A DNA stretch of 41,462 bases, from assembly GCA_001821475.1 (NCBI GenBank), contig MHMF01000036.1, forward strand, positions 1-41,462. The letters are read 5' to 3'. The notes beneath the pieces were generated by a model. That model searched no databases. It worked only from the letters and a program-made list of their open reading frames with translations, and was not told where the DNA came from. Origin of the DNA: Candidatus Nealsonbacteria bacterium RIFCSPLOWO2_01_FULL_38_120 (GTDB lineage: Bacteria > Patescibacteriota > Minisyncoccia > Minisyncoccales > GWA2-38-27). Positions 1 to 8,191 of this stretch are shown here, one piece after another; the first letter of the stretch is position 1; every line of letters begins with the position of its first letter. The translations under genes were made by a program, and so were the position numbers.

Positions 1-114
1 TGTTCGGAATTTCTTCTTACTTATGGCGGCCATCCCCAAGCAGGAGGATTCAAGATTAAAAATAAAGACATAGAAAAATTCATGAGCTGCCTAAACAAAT
101 ATTTCATAAAATAG
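1..114 (+). CDS. recJ: C-terminal end of RecJ-like DHH/DHHA1 exonuclease (partial)
   Basis: The window opens inside a reading frame that stops with TAG at 112-114. Its 37 visible residues include GGHPQAGGFKI, the glycine-rich substrate-binding motif of the DHHA1 domain found at the end of RecJ-type single-strand-specific 5'-3' exonucleases and related DHH phosphoesterases. The catalytic DHH domain lies upstream of the window, so RecJ is favoured over an NrnA-like oligoribonuclease only by the form of this motif. The next gene follows after 26 bases. Confidence 0.55.
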   Translation, partial: CSEFLLTYGGHPQAGGFKIKNKDIEKFMSCLNKYFIK

Positions 115-140
115 ATTATTTTGCTGAAATAGAATAATTT

Positions 141-1196
141 ATGTCCTCCTGCGAACAAATAAAGCAAGATTATCAAGATCTCAAGACCCTCAAACAAGAG
201 TTTGATTTGGAATATCAAAAAGCGGTGGAAACAGGAGATCTCGCAAGAGCCAAGGAGCTGAGAGCAGAGTTGGAACAAAAAAGAGACGCCTTAGCAGACA
301 AGCTTTGGCCACTTGAGAGATTACCTCAGAAAGAGCTAAAAGAACAATACGCAAGCCAAAGAGAGATATTGGAAAGAACAGGCATATTAGAACAACTATC
401 AAGCGGAGAGATGGGAATAAAAGGAACAGACAATGAAGAATACGCCTTTCCTTCTTATCAAGAAATAACCCAAAGAATGAGAGAAAGCGAAGAAGCATTA
501 AGACCCAAAACAGAACAGGGTTTTATCCGTCTCCAAATCACTCCATTCGGAATGAAACTGGATGATCTGATAGAGAAATACAAGCAAGTTATCCTTAAAC
601 ACCACAAAGAAGGCAAACTCATGGCAACCAAGGAGAATCCTTCTGATCCAGACGAACAATTGGAGCTTGATGAAAATAATCCAGTCTGGTTATGGGGTAA
701 TTACAGGAATGCCGATGTAAACGGAGAGATGGTCTATTATCCAAAAGAATTCTCCAGCAATCATCAAGGAAAAACAAAGCAAGAAGTATTAAAAGAACAA
801 GGCGGCTGGAATATCCTTCTCGCAGAGAATCTTCCCAATATACCAAGAAAGAATAAGGGAGAAGAAATCAAAGGCAGAAAGCAGCTGGAAGCAGGGAAAA
901 CACCTTATCAATACCTTGAAACATTAAAAACAGATCCTAATTACCAAAACGAAACAGGAATGACCCCGGAAGACCAGATTACCTGCGCCATCATACATCT
1001 TGAACAGACAGATCAGGTCATAGATGATTATAGAGATAGTGGCAAAGGTTCTGGTTCCTACCAATTAGGAGCTTATTTTTCCGCAGACGGCTTTGTCCCG
1101 GGCTTTTACTGGGATCGCAGAGGCGTCGGCTGGCCTACTTGGGCCGGGACGTTCCCGAGAATTCCTTTTCTGATGTTGGCGCCCGTGGCGCGGTGA
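141..1196 (+). CDS. Hypothetical protein of a Parcubacteria-associated family, C-terminus frameshifted
   Basis: This gene encodes 351 residues as read. The first ~85 residues are charged and predicted coiled coil. The rest is a soluble globular region with motifs such as DENNPVWLWGNYRN and GKTPYQYL, which I recognise as a conserved hypothetical family common in Parcubacteria; its function is unknown. The end is abnormal. After YWDR (about residue 326) the reading becomes proline- and tryptophan-rich and stops at 1196. Shifting frame at about 1113-1120 restores RRRLAYLGRD and then a GARGAVKV ending, stopping at 1202-1204, which is the usual type of ending in this family. A one-base indel in the last 8% of the gene is therefore likely. 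The protein may be inactive or have an altered tail. Confidence 0.6.
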   Translation: MSSCEQIKQDYQDLKTLKQEFDLEYQKAVETGDLARAKELRAELEQKRDALADKLWPLERLPQKELKEQYASQREILERTGILEQLSSGEMGIKGTDNEEYAFPSYQEITQRMRESEEALRPKTEQGFIRLQITPFGMKLDDLIEKYKQVILKHHKEGKLMATKENPSDPDEQLELDENNPVWLWGNYRNADVNGEMVYYPKEFSSNHQGKTKQEVLKEQGGWNILLAENLPNIPRKNKGEEIKGRKQLEAGKTPYQYLETLKTDPNYQNETGMTPEDQITCAIIHLEQTDQVIDDYRDSGKGSGSYQLGAYFSADGFVPGFYWDRRGVGWPTWAGTFPRIPFLMLAPVAR

Positions 1197-1362
1197 AGGT
1201 TTAAAACTTAAAACTTAGGTCTTAACCTTTCCTTTTCGTCTTCTTTCGTCTTTTTTCTTTCGTCGCTCGTTTTTTCTTGGGATTTTGTTAAAATAAATAA
1301 AAAATCGGCGAAAAGAAACCTGCCTTGGGGCGGGCTATCGGGAATTGTCTTGCTAAAATTAC

Positions 1363-1601
1363 GGCGAAATTAAAGATAAAAAATTGTATATTGGTTTACT
1401 AATGATTTAAGAAGAAGACTAAAAGAGCATAACGACGGAAAAAGTTTTTCTACTGCTCCACGCAAACCATTTAAGCTAATTTACTATGAGGCGTATCTGA
1501 ATAAAGAAGATTCTAAAGAAAAAGAGAGATTTTTTAAAACTGGCTGGGGCAGACAATGCATCGCAAATCAATTAAAGTATTATTTTGCATTAAAAATTTA
1601 G
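1363..1601 (+). pseudogene. GIY-YIG nuclease remnant (UPF0213/YhbQ-like), truncated and frameshifted
   Basis: Reading GGC at 1363 gives a short segment ending KLYIG. The frame then breaks at 1396-1397, where one T is missing from what should be a Phe-Thr pair. In the next frame NDLRRRLKEHN, then PFKLIYYEAYL, then KERFFKTGWGR follow and end at TAG 1599-1601. These are the central and C-terminal motifs of small single-domain GIY-YIG endonucleases. The N-terminal GIY half is absent, with stops upstream. It is a decayed gene: both the deletion and the frameshift are visible. Confidence 0.7.
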
Positions 1602-1704
1602 GCGGGGTTTTAAATCTTAAACCTTAAAACTTAAAGCTTAATTCTTTTCTTTCCGTCGTTTTTCGTTTTTTTCTTTTCGTTTCCTTTCGGAGCGGTCAAA
1701 AAAA

Positions 1705-1734
1705 TTGACTTTTAATTTTTAGTTATGATAGAAT
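1705..1734 (+). promoter_or_regulatory. Predicted sigma70-type promoter of decayed antitoxin gene
   Basis: TTGACT at 1705-1710 is followed after 18 bases by TAGAAT at 1729-1734, with an extended -10 TGA just before it. It sits 8 bases upstream of the ATG at 1743, so the transcript would be almost leaderless. Confidence 0.45.
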
Positions 1735-1742
1735 TAAAACAT

Positions 1743-1941
1743 ATGAATACTATCACTATTCCAAAAAAAAGAACTAAAGACAATAATTAAAGAAAGCATC
1801 CGTGAAATTTTTGAGCAGGAATTAATAAAATTCCGGGCTTTAATTTTACCATTTGTATCCCAAAAGGAACAAAAAGATATTGAAAGGCGCTATAACAGGC
1901 CTTCGCGAAAGATAGCAAAATCAATAGAAATCAAACTATGA
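1743..1941 (+). pseudogene. Decayed antitoxin gene of a RelE-like toxin-antitoxin pair
   Basis: The ATG at 1743 starts MNTITIPKK and then hits a run of eight A at 1763-1770. One extra A shifts the frame. Skipping it restores ELKTIIKESIREIFEQE and an open frame to TGA 1939-1941, giving about 65 residues. The product resembles short antitoxins that precede RelE-like toxins in CPR genomes. The stop overlaps an ATG (1938-1940) that begins MSWRIDFSS, which looks like a RelE-family toxin start, but that frame closes after 12 codons. So only the antitoxin and the toxin's first codons remain. Confidence 0.55.
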
Positions 1942-2184
1942 GCTGGCGCATTGATTTTTCTTCTAGTCCTCTATAACGAGAAAAAATTTCATAAGACCCA
2001 TGATTTGCCCCAACCCCTTAAGTCGTGCGCGAAAATAAACAAAGATTTTTTTGAATTCTTGAAAGGAGCGGATATTTTAGATTAATATTATTTGGTCTCC
2101 AGATATCCTTTGGAATATCCGCCCGCTTCAAAAAAGGAAGCGGAGGAGGCCTTTAAAATAGAGATAGATATTATTAGTTTGTAA
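1942..2184 (+). pseudogene. HEPN-domain protein remnant with internal stop
   Basis: The frame ending at TAA 2182-2184 reads LYNEKKFHKTHDL, then LKSCAKINKDF, then a stop at 2083-2085, then YYLVSRYPLEYPPASKKEAE. The KTHDL and SRYPLE motifs are typical of C-terminal halves of HEPN proteins, often partners of minimal nucleotidyltransferases. The internal TAA would need only one base change to give the Glu usual at this place. No start codon or N-terminal half is present. The fragment abuts the toxin remnant near 1950-1960, which suggests a deletion that joined two modules. Confidence 0.65.
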
Positions 2185-2210
2185 AAATAAAAATTCAATA
2201 TTAATTTTAT

Positions 2211-2621
2211 ATGTCAAATCCATTTGAACAACCTCCGATGCCAAATCCAGAAGAAAAACCAGAGGAAGCTGATCGGAAGCTGGATGAAATTCATAAGGAA
2301 CCGGAGGCAGAGGAGATGCTTAAAGAAAAATCGGAAGAGGTTGAGCGGGGATTAAAAAATAATCCGGATAGCGAAGAGAAGGAACAAGGGGCGGAGGAAA
2401 TATTAAAAGATTTAGAGTGGGCGATAGAGAATAGGTCTGAAGCATTGCTAAAGGTTTTAGGTTTGGACGGCAAATCTTCAATAGAGGGAATAGTTACTCC
2501 TGAATTTTTTGAAGACGATGTTTTATGGGTTACCACTGAAACTGGCGAGGGAATGGCGATAGAAACTATGCGCATTAAAAAGGTTGAATTACCAAAGGAA
2601 CCAACAGAAGAGAAAGAGTAA
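2211..2621 (+). CDS. Small acidic hypothetical protein
   Basis: 136 residues, very rich in Glu and Lys. Residues 1-70 are low-complexity and charged, probably coiled coil or disordered. The last third (about 75-130) looks like a small folded domain with VTPEFFEDDVLWVTTETGEG. There is no signal peptide, membrane segment or recognised motif. It follows the pseudogene cluster by 26 bases and precedes the RNase H gene. I do not recognise the family. The open frame with ATG start and conserved-looking C-terminal half supports a real gene. Confidence 0.55.
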   Translation: MSNPFEQPPMPNPEEKPEEADRKLDEIHKEPEAEEMLKEKSEEVERGLKNNPDSEEKEQGAEEILKDLEWAIENRSEALLKVLGLDGKSSIEGIVTPEFFEDDVLWVTTETGEGMAIETMRIKKVELPKEPTEEKE

Positions 2622-2671
2622 AAATAAATAGCTGGACAAATTTACGAGCCGTCTAAAAAAATATTTCAATA

Positions 2672-2745
2672 GAACATAAGCTACGAATACGAATTACTTA
2701 CGAATATGTTTTCGTATATTCGTATATTTTCGTATTTCATAGCCA
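2672..2745. repeat. Inverted repeat rich in CGAATA/TATTCG
   Basis: The stretch before the RNase H gene consists of repeated CGAATA and TATTCG units that can fold into a long imperfect hairpin, with CTACGAATACGAA pairing to the region ending TTTCATAG and a second hairpin inside it. It resembles the other intergenic hairpin repeats in this window. Confidence 0.45.
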
Positions 2746-2749
2746 AATT

Positions 2750-3193
2750 ATGAAGAAGATAATTATTTATACTGACGGCGGGTCGCGGGGGAATCCGGGA
2801 CATTCGGCGATAGGCGTGGTTTTTTGCAATGAGAAGGAACAGCAGGTGAAAAGCTATGGGGAATATCTGGGAGATAATTTTACAAATAACGAAGCGGAAT
2901 ATAACGCTGTTATTTTCGCTCTAAAAAAATTCAAGGCGGTGTTCGGAAAAAATTTGGCGGAAAATTCGGAGATCGAAGTAAGGTCTGATTCGGAGTTGAT
3001 GGTGAAGCAGTTGAACGGAGAGTATAAAATTTTAGACGAAAAAATACAGCCCTTGTTCATTGCGGTTTGGAATTTGAAGCTAGATTTTCTTAAGGTGAAA
3101 TTCAAATCAATTCCGCGCGAAAAAAACAAAGAAGCTGACCGACTGGCGAACGATGCCTTGAATTTCCAAAAAAGAGAGCAGAGATTGGTTTAA
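2750..3193 (+). CDS. rnhA: Ribonuclease H (type 1)
   Basis: 147 residues, the usual length for a bare type 1 RNase H domain. It cuts the RNA strand of RNA-DNA hybrids, for example at primers and R-loops, using two metal ions. The catalytic acidic residues are in place: Asp9 in YTDGGSRGNPG, Glu48 in NNEAEYNA, Asp80 in RSDSELMV, and Asp130 in KEADRLAND. There is no N-terminal hybrid-binding domain. A reverse-transcriptase-associated or plant-like homologue is possible by fold, but the stand-alone length favours a cellular RNase HI-like enzyme. A 50-bp palindrome follows the stop and probably ends the transcript. Confidence 0.9.
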   Translation: MKKIIIYTDGGSRGNPGHSAIGVVFCNEKEQQVKSYGEYLGDNFTNNEAEYNAVIFALKKFKAVFGKNLAENSEIEVRSDSELMVKQLNGEYKILDEKIQPLFIAVWNLKLDFLKVKFKSIPREKNKEADRLANDALNFQKREQRLV

Positions 3194-3223
3194 TTTTAAT
3201 TGGAAACATTCCGAAGTATTAAA

Positions 3224-3273
3224 AATTATCATCGATTAAAAACCACGATCGTGGTTTTTAATCGATGATAATT
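3224..3273. terminator. Perfect 50-bp palindrome, probable terminator between rnhA and rnpB
   Basis: Positions 3224-3273 are perfectly self-complementary with no loop, centred between 3248 and 3249, with core CCACGATCGTGG flanked by AT-rich arms. It lies between the convergent rnhA and rnpB genes. The A-rich left arm and T-rich right arm would give a terminator-like RNA on either strand. A second 50-bp palindrome with the same core sits at 20896-20945. Confidence 0.65.
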
Positions 3274-3290
3274 AATTAAGCGCGCATTAA

Positions 3291-3332
3291 ATTAAAATTC
3301 CGCTCCGATGGACATCGGAGCGGAATTTTAAT
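3291..3332 (-). terminator. Terminator of rnpB
   Basis: A perfect 20-bp stem (3291-3310 with 3313-3332) encloses a 2-base loop. Read on the minus strand it directly follows the 3' end of the RNase P RNA and ends in a short T-rich stretch. Confidence 0.75.
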
Positions 3333-3810
3333 TGTTGCGGCAAGATTGTAAGCCGAATTTTGTCTTGCCACGCCGTAGCCCTAAAAGAGGAGGCGGGTCT
3401 TATGTCCGCCTTCGCCAAAGGCTTCGGCGCGACGAAGCGATCATCTATCTTGGCGAACTACTTTTACTCTTTAAGATGATAAAACATCTCAATAGAGTTT
3501 GTTCTTGCGCTCTGCAAGGATTTAGCCGTTTCATTTCCGCGTTGCCGCGGAAGTCGTCCCGCCCTCTATGCCTGTTGAATTTTGTTTGACTATTTTCCAC
3601 AAGCTTAGAGGGCGGGGCGTCTCAATTCTTTCGGATTTTGACGTTTCTGTTCGCACCTCGCCGAGCGCTTAACTCAACGAGTTGGAGCGCTTGGGGTAGC
3701 TTTATCAGCTACTGCATTTTACCGAGTTTTAAGCTCGGCAGAGTGTTCGGACTTTCCTCTCTATATCCTGTAAAACAAGACACAGAGCGATCGCTCATCT
3801 TGCTGCAACA
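3333..3810 (-). ncRNA. rnpB: RNase P RNA (bacterial type A-like)
   Basis: This is the catalytic RNA of RNase P, which trims the 5' leader of tRNA precursors. On the minus strand the 5' hallmark GAGGAAAGTCCG lies around 3758-3772. Other conserved blocks follow in order, including GAACAGAAAC, AGATAGATGATCGC and, near the 3' end, a CGGCTTA block. The ends pair to form helix P1: TGTTGCAGCAAGAT at the 5' end (3797-3810) pairs with ATCTTGCCGCAACA at the 3' end, with one mismatch. A promoter places the start at about 3810 and a terminator hairpin follows at once. At about 478 nt it is longer than the E. coli RNA, mainly in peripheral hairpins. Confidence 0.93.
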
Positions 3811-3815
3811 TTTAT

Positions 3816-3844
3816 ATGTTAACTATTTCATGTATTATTGTCAA
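3816..3844 (-). promoter_or_regulatory. rnpB promoter
   Basis: On the minus strand TTGACA (3839-3844) and TAACAT (3816-3821) are 17 bases apart. The expected start site about 7 bases downstream of the -10 matches the 5' end of the P1 helix at 3810, an independent check on both calls. Confidence 0.75.
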
Positions 3845-3914
3845 ATAATATAAAAAGTTGTAGAATTGTAGATTGTAGATATAAATAGTAAGATAAAATA
3901 ATTAGAAGAGAAAA

Positions 3915-5618
3915 ATGCTGAATCGCATATTAAATTCAAAAACAAAGACAGTCGCTTTTGCGGCTTTTTTGCTTGCCGCTTCAGGGCTGATAAGCCGTCT
4001 TTTCGGCTTATTGCGCGATCGGCTTTTGGCGAGTAGATTTGGCGCGAGCCAAGAGCTTGATATTTATTTTTCCGCTTTTAGGATTCCTGATTTTGTTTAT
4101 GGTATTTTAATAGTGGGCGGTATTTCAGCCGCTTTTCTGCCGGTATTTTCCGAATATTTCGGCGGGGGGGAGCAGAGCGGAAAGAATGAGGAATGGCCTG
4201 CCATGGCGACAAAGTTAGCTAATAATGTCTTAAATTCTTTTTTTGTTATTTTAATTCTTGTTTGCGGAATTTTAACGATTTTCGCTCCGCTTATAATAAA
4301 ATTCATTATTCCTGGTTTTTCTCTTGAGAACAGGGATATGACTATTCAGCTTACAAGAATAATGTTTTTGAGTCCGATTTTTTTCGGCTTGGCAAGCATA
4401 TTATCTGGAATCTTGCAGTATTTTGACAAGTTTTTGGCTTATTCTTTAGCTCCTATTTTATATAATTTAGGAATAATTTTTGGCATTATATTTTTGGTTC
4501 CGATTTTCGGGATCTACGGATTAGCTCTGGGCGTTATCTTCGGCGCTTTGCTGTATTTGATTATCCAAATTCCGGCCGCATGGCATTCCGGATTCAGGTA
4601 TGAAGCGATATTTGATTTTAAGGATTCCGGGTTGAAGAAAATATTAAAGCTTATGGCGCCAAGGGTTTTAGGCACCGGCGCTTATCAAGTAAATCTTACT
4701 GTGATTACAGCGATTGCCTCCACATTAAGCGTGGGAAGCATTGCTATTTTTAATTTTTCAAACAATCTTCAATATGTGCCGGTCGGGCTGATAGGGATTC
4801 CTTTCGCGATTTCTTCTTTTTCAGTTCTTTCCCGGGCTTGGGTAGCCGGCCGAAAAGATAAATTTTTGAAAAGCTTTTCTTCTTCTTTTTGCCAGATAAT
4901 TTTTTTCATAGTTCCGATTTCTTTGCTTATGTATTTGTTGCGGGCGCAGATAGTCCGAATGGTTTTGGGCGCCGGAAATTTCGGCTGGTGGGAAACGCGA
5001 CTTACAGCCGCATGTCTGGGCGTTTTTTGCATCGGAATTTTAGCAAGTTCCTTAATTCCTCTTTTGACAAGGATGTTTTTTTCATTTCAAAATACAAAAA
5101 CGCCTGTAATCATCAGTCTGATTTCAATGGGAAGCAATATATTCTTTGCCTATTTATTCACTTATCTTTTGGGGTTTCAAAATATCTTCCGAAATTTTTC
5201 AGCCGGGCTGATGAAACTTCAAACCTCTGCCAACGGAAGCGCGATAATTGAAAATATTGAAGTAATCGGCTTGCCTTTGGCGCTTTCTGCGTCAGCCATA
5301 ATTCAATTGGTTTTGCTTTTTATTTTCCTGCGGTTGAAAATGGGGAGTTTCGGATGTAAAGAAATGTGGCAGTCGGCGAGAAAGATATTGATTGCCAGCG
5401 GGATAATGTTTATTTTTTCTTATTTCGCGAGGCAGGGCTTGGCTGGTTTTGTTGATATGCAGACATTTTTGGGAGTTTTTATCCAAACCGCCCTTGTCTG
5501 CTTTGTGGCGCTTATTTCTTATTTTCTTTGCGCTTCTATATTTAAAATTTCGGAATTTAAGAACTTAAAATCAGCAGTTTTAAAAGAATTTAGCGCGACT
5601 CCTTATGGACCGGAATAA
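3915..5618 (+). CDS. murJ: Lipid II flippase MurJ (MviN family)
   Basis: 567 residues with about 14 predicted hydrophobic helices, matching the MurJ branch of the MOP exporter family. It moves lipid II from the inner to the outer face of the cytoplasmic membrane for peptidoglycan synthesis. The N-terminal segment SGLISRLFGLLRDRLLASRFG carries the positively charged loop typical of MviN proteins, and IPDFVYGIL and AFLPVF follow in helix 2. The start at 3915 has no clear Shine-Dalgarno sequence, as for most chromosomal genes here. It diverges from rnpB. Its presence implies a peptidoglycan wall. Confidence 0.93.
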   Translation: MLNRILNSKTKTVAFAAFLLAASGLISRLFGLLRDRLLASRFGASQELDIYFSAFRIPDFVYGILIVGGISAAFLPVFSEYFGGGEQSGKNEEWPAMATKLANNVLNSFFVILILVCGILTIFAPLIIKFIIPGFSLENRDMTIQLTRIMFLSPIFFGLASILSGILQYFDKFLAYSLAPILYNLGIIFGIIFLVPIFGIYGLALGVIFGALLYLIIQIPAAWHSGFRYEAIFDFKDSGLKKILKLMAPRVLGTGAYQVNLTVITAIASTLSVGSIAIFNFSNNLQYVPVGLIGIPFAISSFSVLSRAWVAGRKDKFLKSFSSSFCQIIFFIVPISLLMYLLRAQIVRMVLGAGNFGWWETRLTAACLGVFCIGILASSLIPLLTRMFFSFQNTKTPVIISLISMGSNIFFAYLFTYLLGFQNIFRNFSAGLMKLQTSANGSAIIENIEVIGLPLALSASAIIQLVLLFIFLRLKMGSFGCKEMWQSARKILIASGIMFIFSYFARQGLAGFVDMQTFLGVFIQTALVCFVALISYFLCASIFKISEFKNLKSAVLKEFSATPYGPE

Positions 5619-5691
5619 GAAGCCAATTAGTTTTTTATCAGATACTCACAAGAAATACGATCGTATAAATAATGAGTAAGTTTTGGGAATT

Positions 5692-7491
5692 ATGGAGATA
5701 AGAAATTTTTCAATTATTGCGCATATTGATCACGGGAAATCAACTTTAGCTGATAGGTTTTTGGAAATGACTGGGGCTGTTTCGCCACAGAAAATGAAGC
5801 CCCAGTTTTTGGATAGGATGGAATTGGAAAAAGAGAAGGGGATTACCATAAAATTAAAACCAGTAAGAATGGAGTATAGGGCGGATGATTCAAAAGAATA
5901 TATTTTAAATTTGGTTGACACTCCTGGCCATGTGGATTTTTCCTATGAGGTTTCCCGATCTTTGGCAGCTGTTGAAGGAACGATTCTTTTAGTTGACGCT
6001 ACGAAAGGAATCCAAGCCCAAACATTGGCCAATTTGTCTTTGGCAAACCAGCAGGGCTTAGTTGTAATTCCGGTGGTTAATAAAATTGATTCGCCCCAAG
6101 CGGAAACAGAAAAAACAACGGAGGAACTGGCTATGCTTATAGGCTGCGATAAAGAAGATATTATAAAAATTTCCGCTAAGCAGGGGACAGGAGTTAAAGA
6201 ATTATTGGAAATAGCGATAAAAAAAGTTCCTTGCCCAAAAACCGATTTTGAAAAACAGTTCCGGGCTTTGATTTTTGATTCAGAATACGATGCTTTTAAG
6301 GGCGTCATTGCGTATATAAGAGTGATTGATGGAGAAATAAATGAGGGAGAGGAAATTGAGTTGATGGCGTCGGGGGCAAAAACCCAAATAAAAGAGCTGG
6401 GCTATTTTACGCCTGATTTTTCTTCCCAAAAAAAACTTTCAGCCGGAGAAACAGGATATATTGCCACTGGCATTAAGGAGCCCGGGAAAGTTCGTGTTGG
6501 AGACACAATAATTTTGAGTTCTAAATTTCAGGCTCTAAATTCTAAAATTGAGCCGTTGGCAGGGTATAAGGAACCGGTGCCAGTAGTCTTTGCAAGCTTG
6601 TATCCAGAAGACCCTGACGATTTTGATTTGTTCAAGGATTCGCTGGCGAAATTGCGGTTAAGCGACCCTTCTTTTATTTTTGAGCCGGAGACAAAAGAAG
6701 CGCTGGGGAGGGGATTTCGATGCGGATTTTTAGGCGCTCTTCACGCAGAAATAGTTTCCGAACGGATTCATCGGGAGTTTGGCATTGATTTGGTTATTTC
6801 CTCTCCGTCGGTTGTTTTTAAAATTATAACTCAAAAAGACAAAGAGATAACGATATATTCCGCCACTGAATGGCCGGATGTTTCCCAAATTAAAGAGGCG
6901 AAGGAGCCATGGGTAAATTTAGAGGTGATGTCTCTTATAAGATATATGGGCGGGCTTTTAGACCTTTTCAAAAATATCGGAGCCAAATATATTGAAACAA
7001 GATATTTCGGACAAGAAAAAATAATTTTGGTCTACGAGCTTCCTTTGCGCCAAGTAATTACAAATCTTTACGAAAAAATAAAAAATATAAGCCAAGGGTA
7101 TGGCTCAATGAATTATAAAATTCTGGAATTCAGAAAAGATAATTTAGTCAAGCTGGAAATTTTAGTCGCCGGAGAAAAAAAAGAAGCGTTTTCTAAAATT
7201 ATTCCCGAGAGCGAGGCGTTCAGGGAGGGAAAGTTTTTAGTGGAAAAGCTTAAATCCGTATTGCCTCCGGAGCAATTTTCCGTTGCTTTGCAGGCGGCGG
7301 TGGGAAGCAAGATTATTGCTAGAGAAACAATAAGCGCGAGAAGAAAAGATGTTACTGGCTATCTTTATGGCGGCGATTATTCAAGAAAACGCAAACTTTT
7401 AGAAAAACAAAAAAAGGGAAAAAAATTATTAAGAGACGCAGGCAAGGTAAGAATTCCAGCTAATGTTTTTCTGGAAATATTTCGCTCCTAA
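5692..7491 (+). CDS. lepA: Elongation factor 4 (LepA), ribosome-associated GTPase
   Basis: 599 residues, the normal LepA length. The GTP-binding motifs are visible: AHIDHGKST (residues 10-18), DTPGHVDF (76-83), NKID (130-133) and an SAK motif. EF-G-like domains follow, then the LepA-specific C-terminal domain with GGDYSRKRKLLEKQKKGKK and the ending VRIPANVFLEIF. LepA acts on ribosomes during initiation or stalled translocation. A TTG three codons upstream (5683) is in frame, but the ATG at 5692 gives the conserved MEIRNFSIIAHIDHGKST start. A hairpin containing TACGATCGTA lies in the spacer after murJ. Confidence 0.95.
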   Translation: MEIRNFSIIAHIDHGKSTLADRFLEMTGAVSPQKMKPQFLDRMELEKEKGITIKLKPVRMEYRADDSKEYILNLVDTPGHVDFSYEVSRSLAAVEGTILLVDATKGIQAQTLANLSLANQQGLVVIPVVNKIDSPQAETEKTTEELAMLIGCDKEDIIKISAKQGTGVKELLEIAIKKVPCPKTDFEKQFRALIFDSEYDAFKGVIAYIRVIDGEINEGEEIELMASGAKTQIKELGYFTPDFSSQKKLSAGETGYIATGIKEPGKVRVGDTIILSSKFQALNSKIEPLAGYKEPVPVVFASLYPEDPDDFDLFKDSLAKLRLSDPSFIFEPETKEALGRGFRCGFLGALHAEIVSERIHREFGIDLVISSPSVVFKIITQKDKEITIYSATEWPDVSQIKEAKEPWVNLEVMSLIRYMGGLLDLFKNIGAKYIETRYFGQEKIILVYELPLRQVITNLYEKIKNISQGYGSMNYKILEFRKDNLVKLEILVAGEKKEAFSKIIPESEAFREGKFLVEKLKSVLPPEQFSVALQAAVGSKIIARETISARRKDVTGYLYGGDYSRKRKLLEKQKKGKKLLRDAGKVRIPANVFLEIFRS

Positions 7492-7531
7492 AATAATATA
7501 GCGGGAACACTTCTCGCCATATTATGAACGG

Positions 7532-7630
7532 CTACCTCATTAGGGGCGCGAAAAGGAGAAGCACGGTGCTGAGAGTTATCAGGATAACTATAATAAGCCA
7601 GATTATTTTAATTATTTTATTTTGTTTCAT
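7532..7630 (-). CDS. Possible 32-residue membrane peptide
   Basis: On the minus strand ATG (7628-7630) opens a 32-codon frame: a short basic start MKQNKIIK, then about 22 hydrophobic residues with IIWLIIVILITLSTVLLL, ending at TAG 7532-7534. This is a clean single-pass membrane peptide with an inside-positive start. There is no Shine-Dalgarno sequence. It lies convergent to lepA. Short peptides of this style recur between genes in CPR genomes, but a frame this short can arise by chance. Confidence 0.45.
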   Translation of the reverse strand: MKQNKIIKIIWLIIVILITLSTVLLLFAPLMR

Positions 7631-7644
7631 ATTTTAATGCAAAA

Positions 7645-7790
7645 GTTATCTTTGCGGGAGGTCTAGGCGAGACGAAGCAAAAATTTTGAGGCATACTGAA
7701 GAATGAAAGTCTACCGAAAAATTTTTGCAAAGTCGTAGCCAAAACTAAAACATAAAAAGTTAAAGTAATTTCGTAATTCAAGGCATTATA
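7645..7790. repeat. Intergenic hairpin repeat related to those in the atp region
   Basis: This spacer contains GTTATCTTTGCGGGAGGT, CGAAGCAAAAATT, a stem (GCAAAAATTTT at 7677-7687 with AAAATTTTTGC at 7718-7728), then GCAAAGTCGTAGCCAAAA and an end AATTCAAGGCATTAT. The same blocks in the same relative order occur, inverted, at about 13220-13335, but with a completely different central hairpin. The end resembles the terminal repeats of the MITE-like copies at 13189 and 14686. Confidence 0.65.
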
Positions 7791-7793
7791 ATT

Positions 7794-8183
7794 ATGGTAT
7801 CAAAATTTAAAAAAAATAAAAAGGTGGGGCGTTTTCTGAACTTATTTTTTTCTTGTTTAATGGGGGCGCTGTTTTTATCCGCTATTGCGTTTTTAATATA
7901 TACTGATATAAAAATAAATAAGAAAAGAGGAGAATTTGTTTCTAAAATAGAGTCCTTGAAAACAGAAATAAGCGGTCTGGAAGAAAAGAACTCAGTTTTA
8001 CGCCAAAAAACATCTGAAGCAGGCGCCAAAGAGTATCTTGAGGAAGTGGCGAGGGAACAGCTTGGCTTGAAAAAACCGGGTGAAGAAGTGGTAGTTATTA
8101 AAGAGGAAACTGCGGAAGAAAATAAAATTACAGAAGAAAAAAAGGGTTGGTGGGAGTGGTTAAAAGACATTTTAGGAAGATGA
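7794..8183 (+). CDS. ftsB: Septum formation initiator family protein (FtsB/DivIC-like)
   Basis: 129 residues: a basic cytoplasmic start, one membrane helix (about residues 18-38), a coiled coil (about 42-80) and the DivIC-type segment EYLEEVAREQLGLKKPGEEVVV. This is the layout of FtsB/DivIC, the bitopic division protein that joins FtsL and FtsQ to trigger septal wall synthesis. The acidic tail ends in a tryptophan-rich helix. The Met codon is followed by lysine-rich codons and there is no ribosome site. FtsE and FtsX lie nearby, so this is a loose division cluster. Confidence 0.85.
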   Translation: MVSKFKKNKKVGRFLNLFFSCLMGALFLSAIAFLIYTDIKINKKRGEFVSKIESLKTEISGLEEKNSVLRQKTSEAGAKEYLEEVAREQLGLKKPGEEVVVIKEETAEENKITEEKKGWWEWLKDILGR

Positions 8184-8191
8184 TTTCGTTC

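Noticed and set aside
3332..3853. Two plus-strand open frames of 71-85 codons
   Set aside because: They lie across the RNase P RNA on the other strand, whose conserved blocks, P1 helix, promoter and terminator are all visible.
5683..5691. TTG start for lepA
   Set aside because: The ATG at 5692 gives the conserved LepA N-terminus directly and the three extra codons are not conserved-looking.
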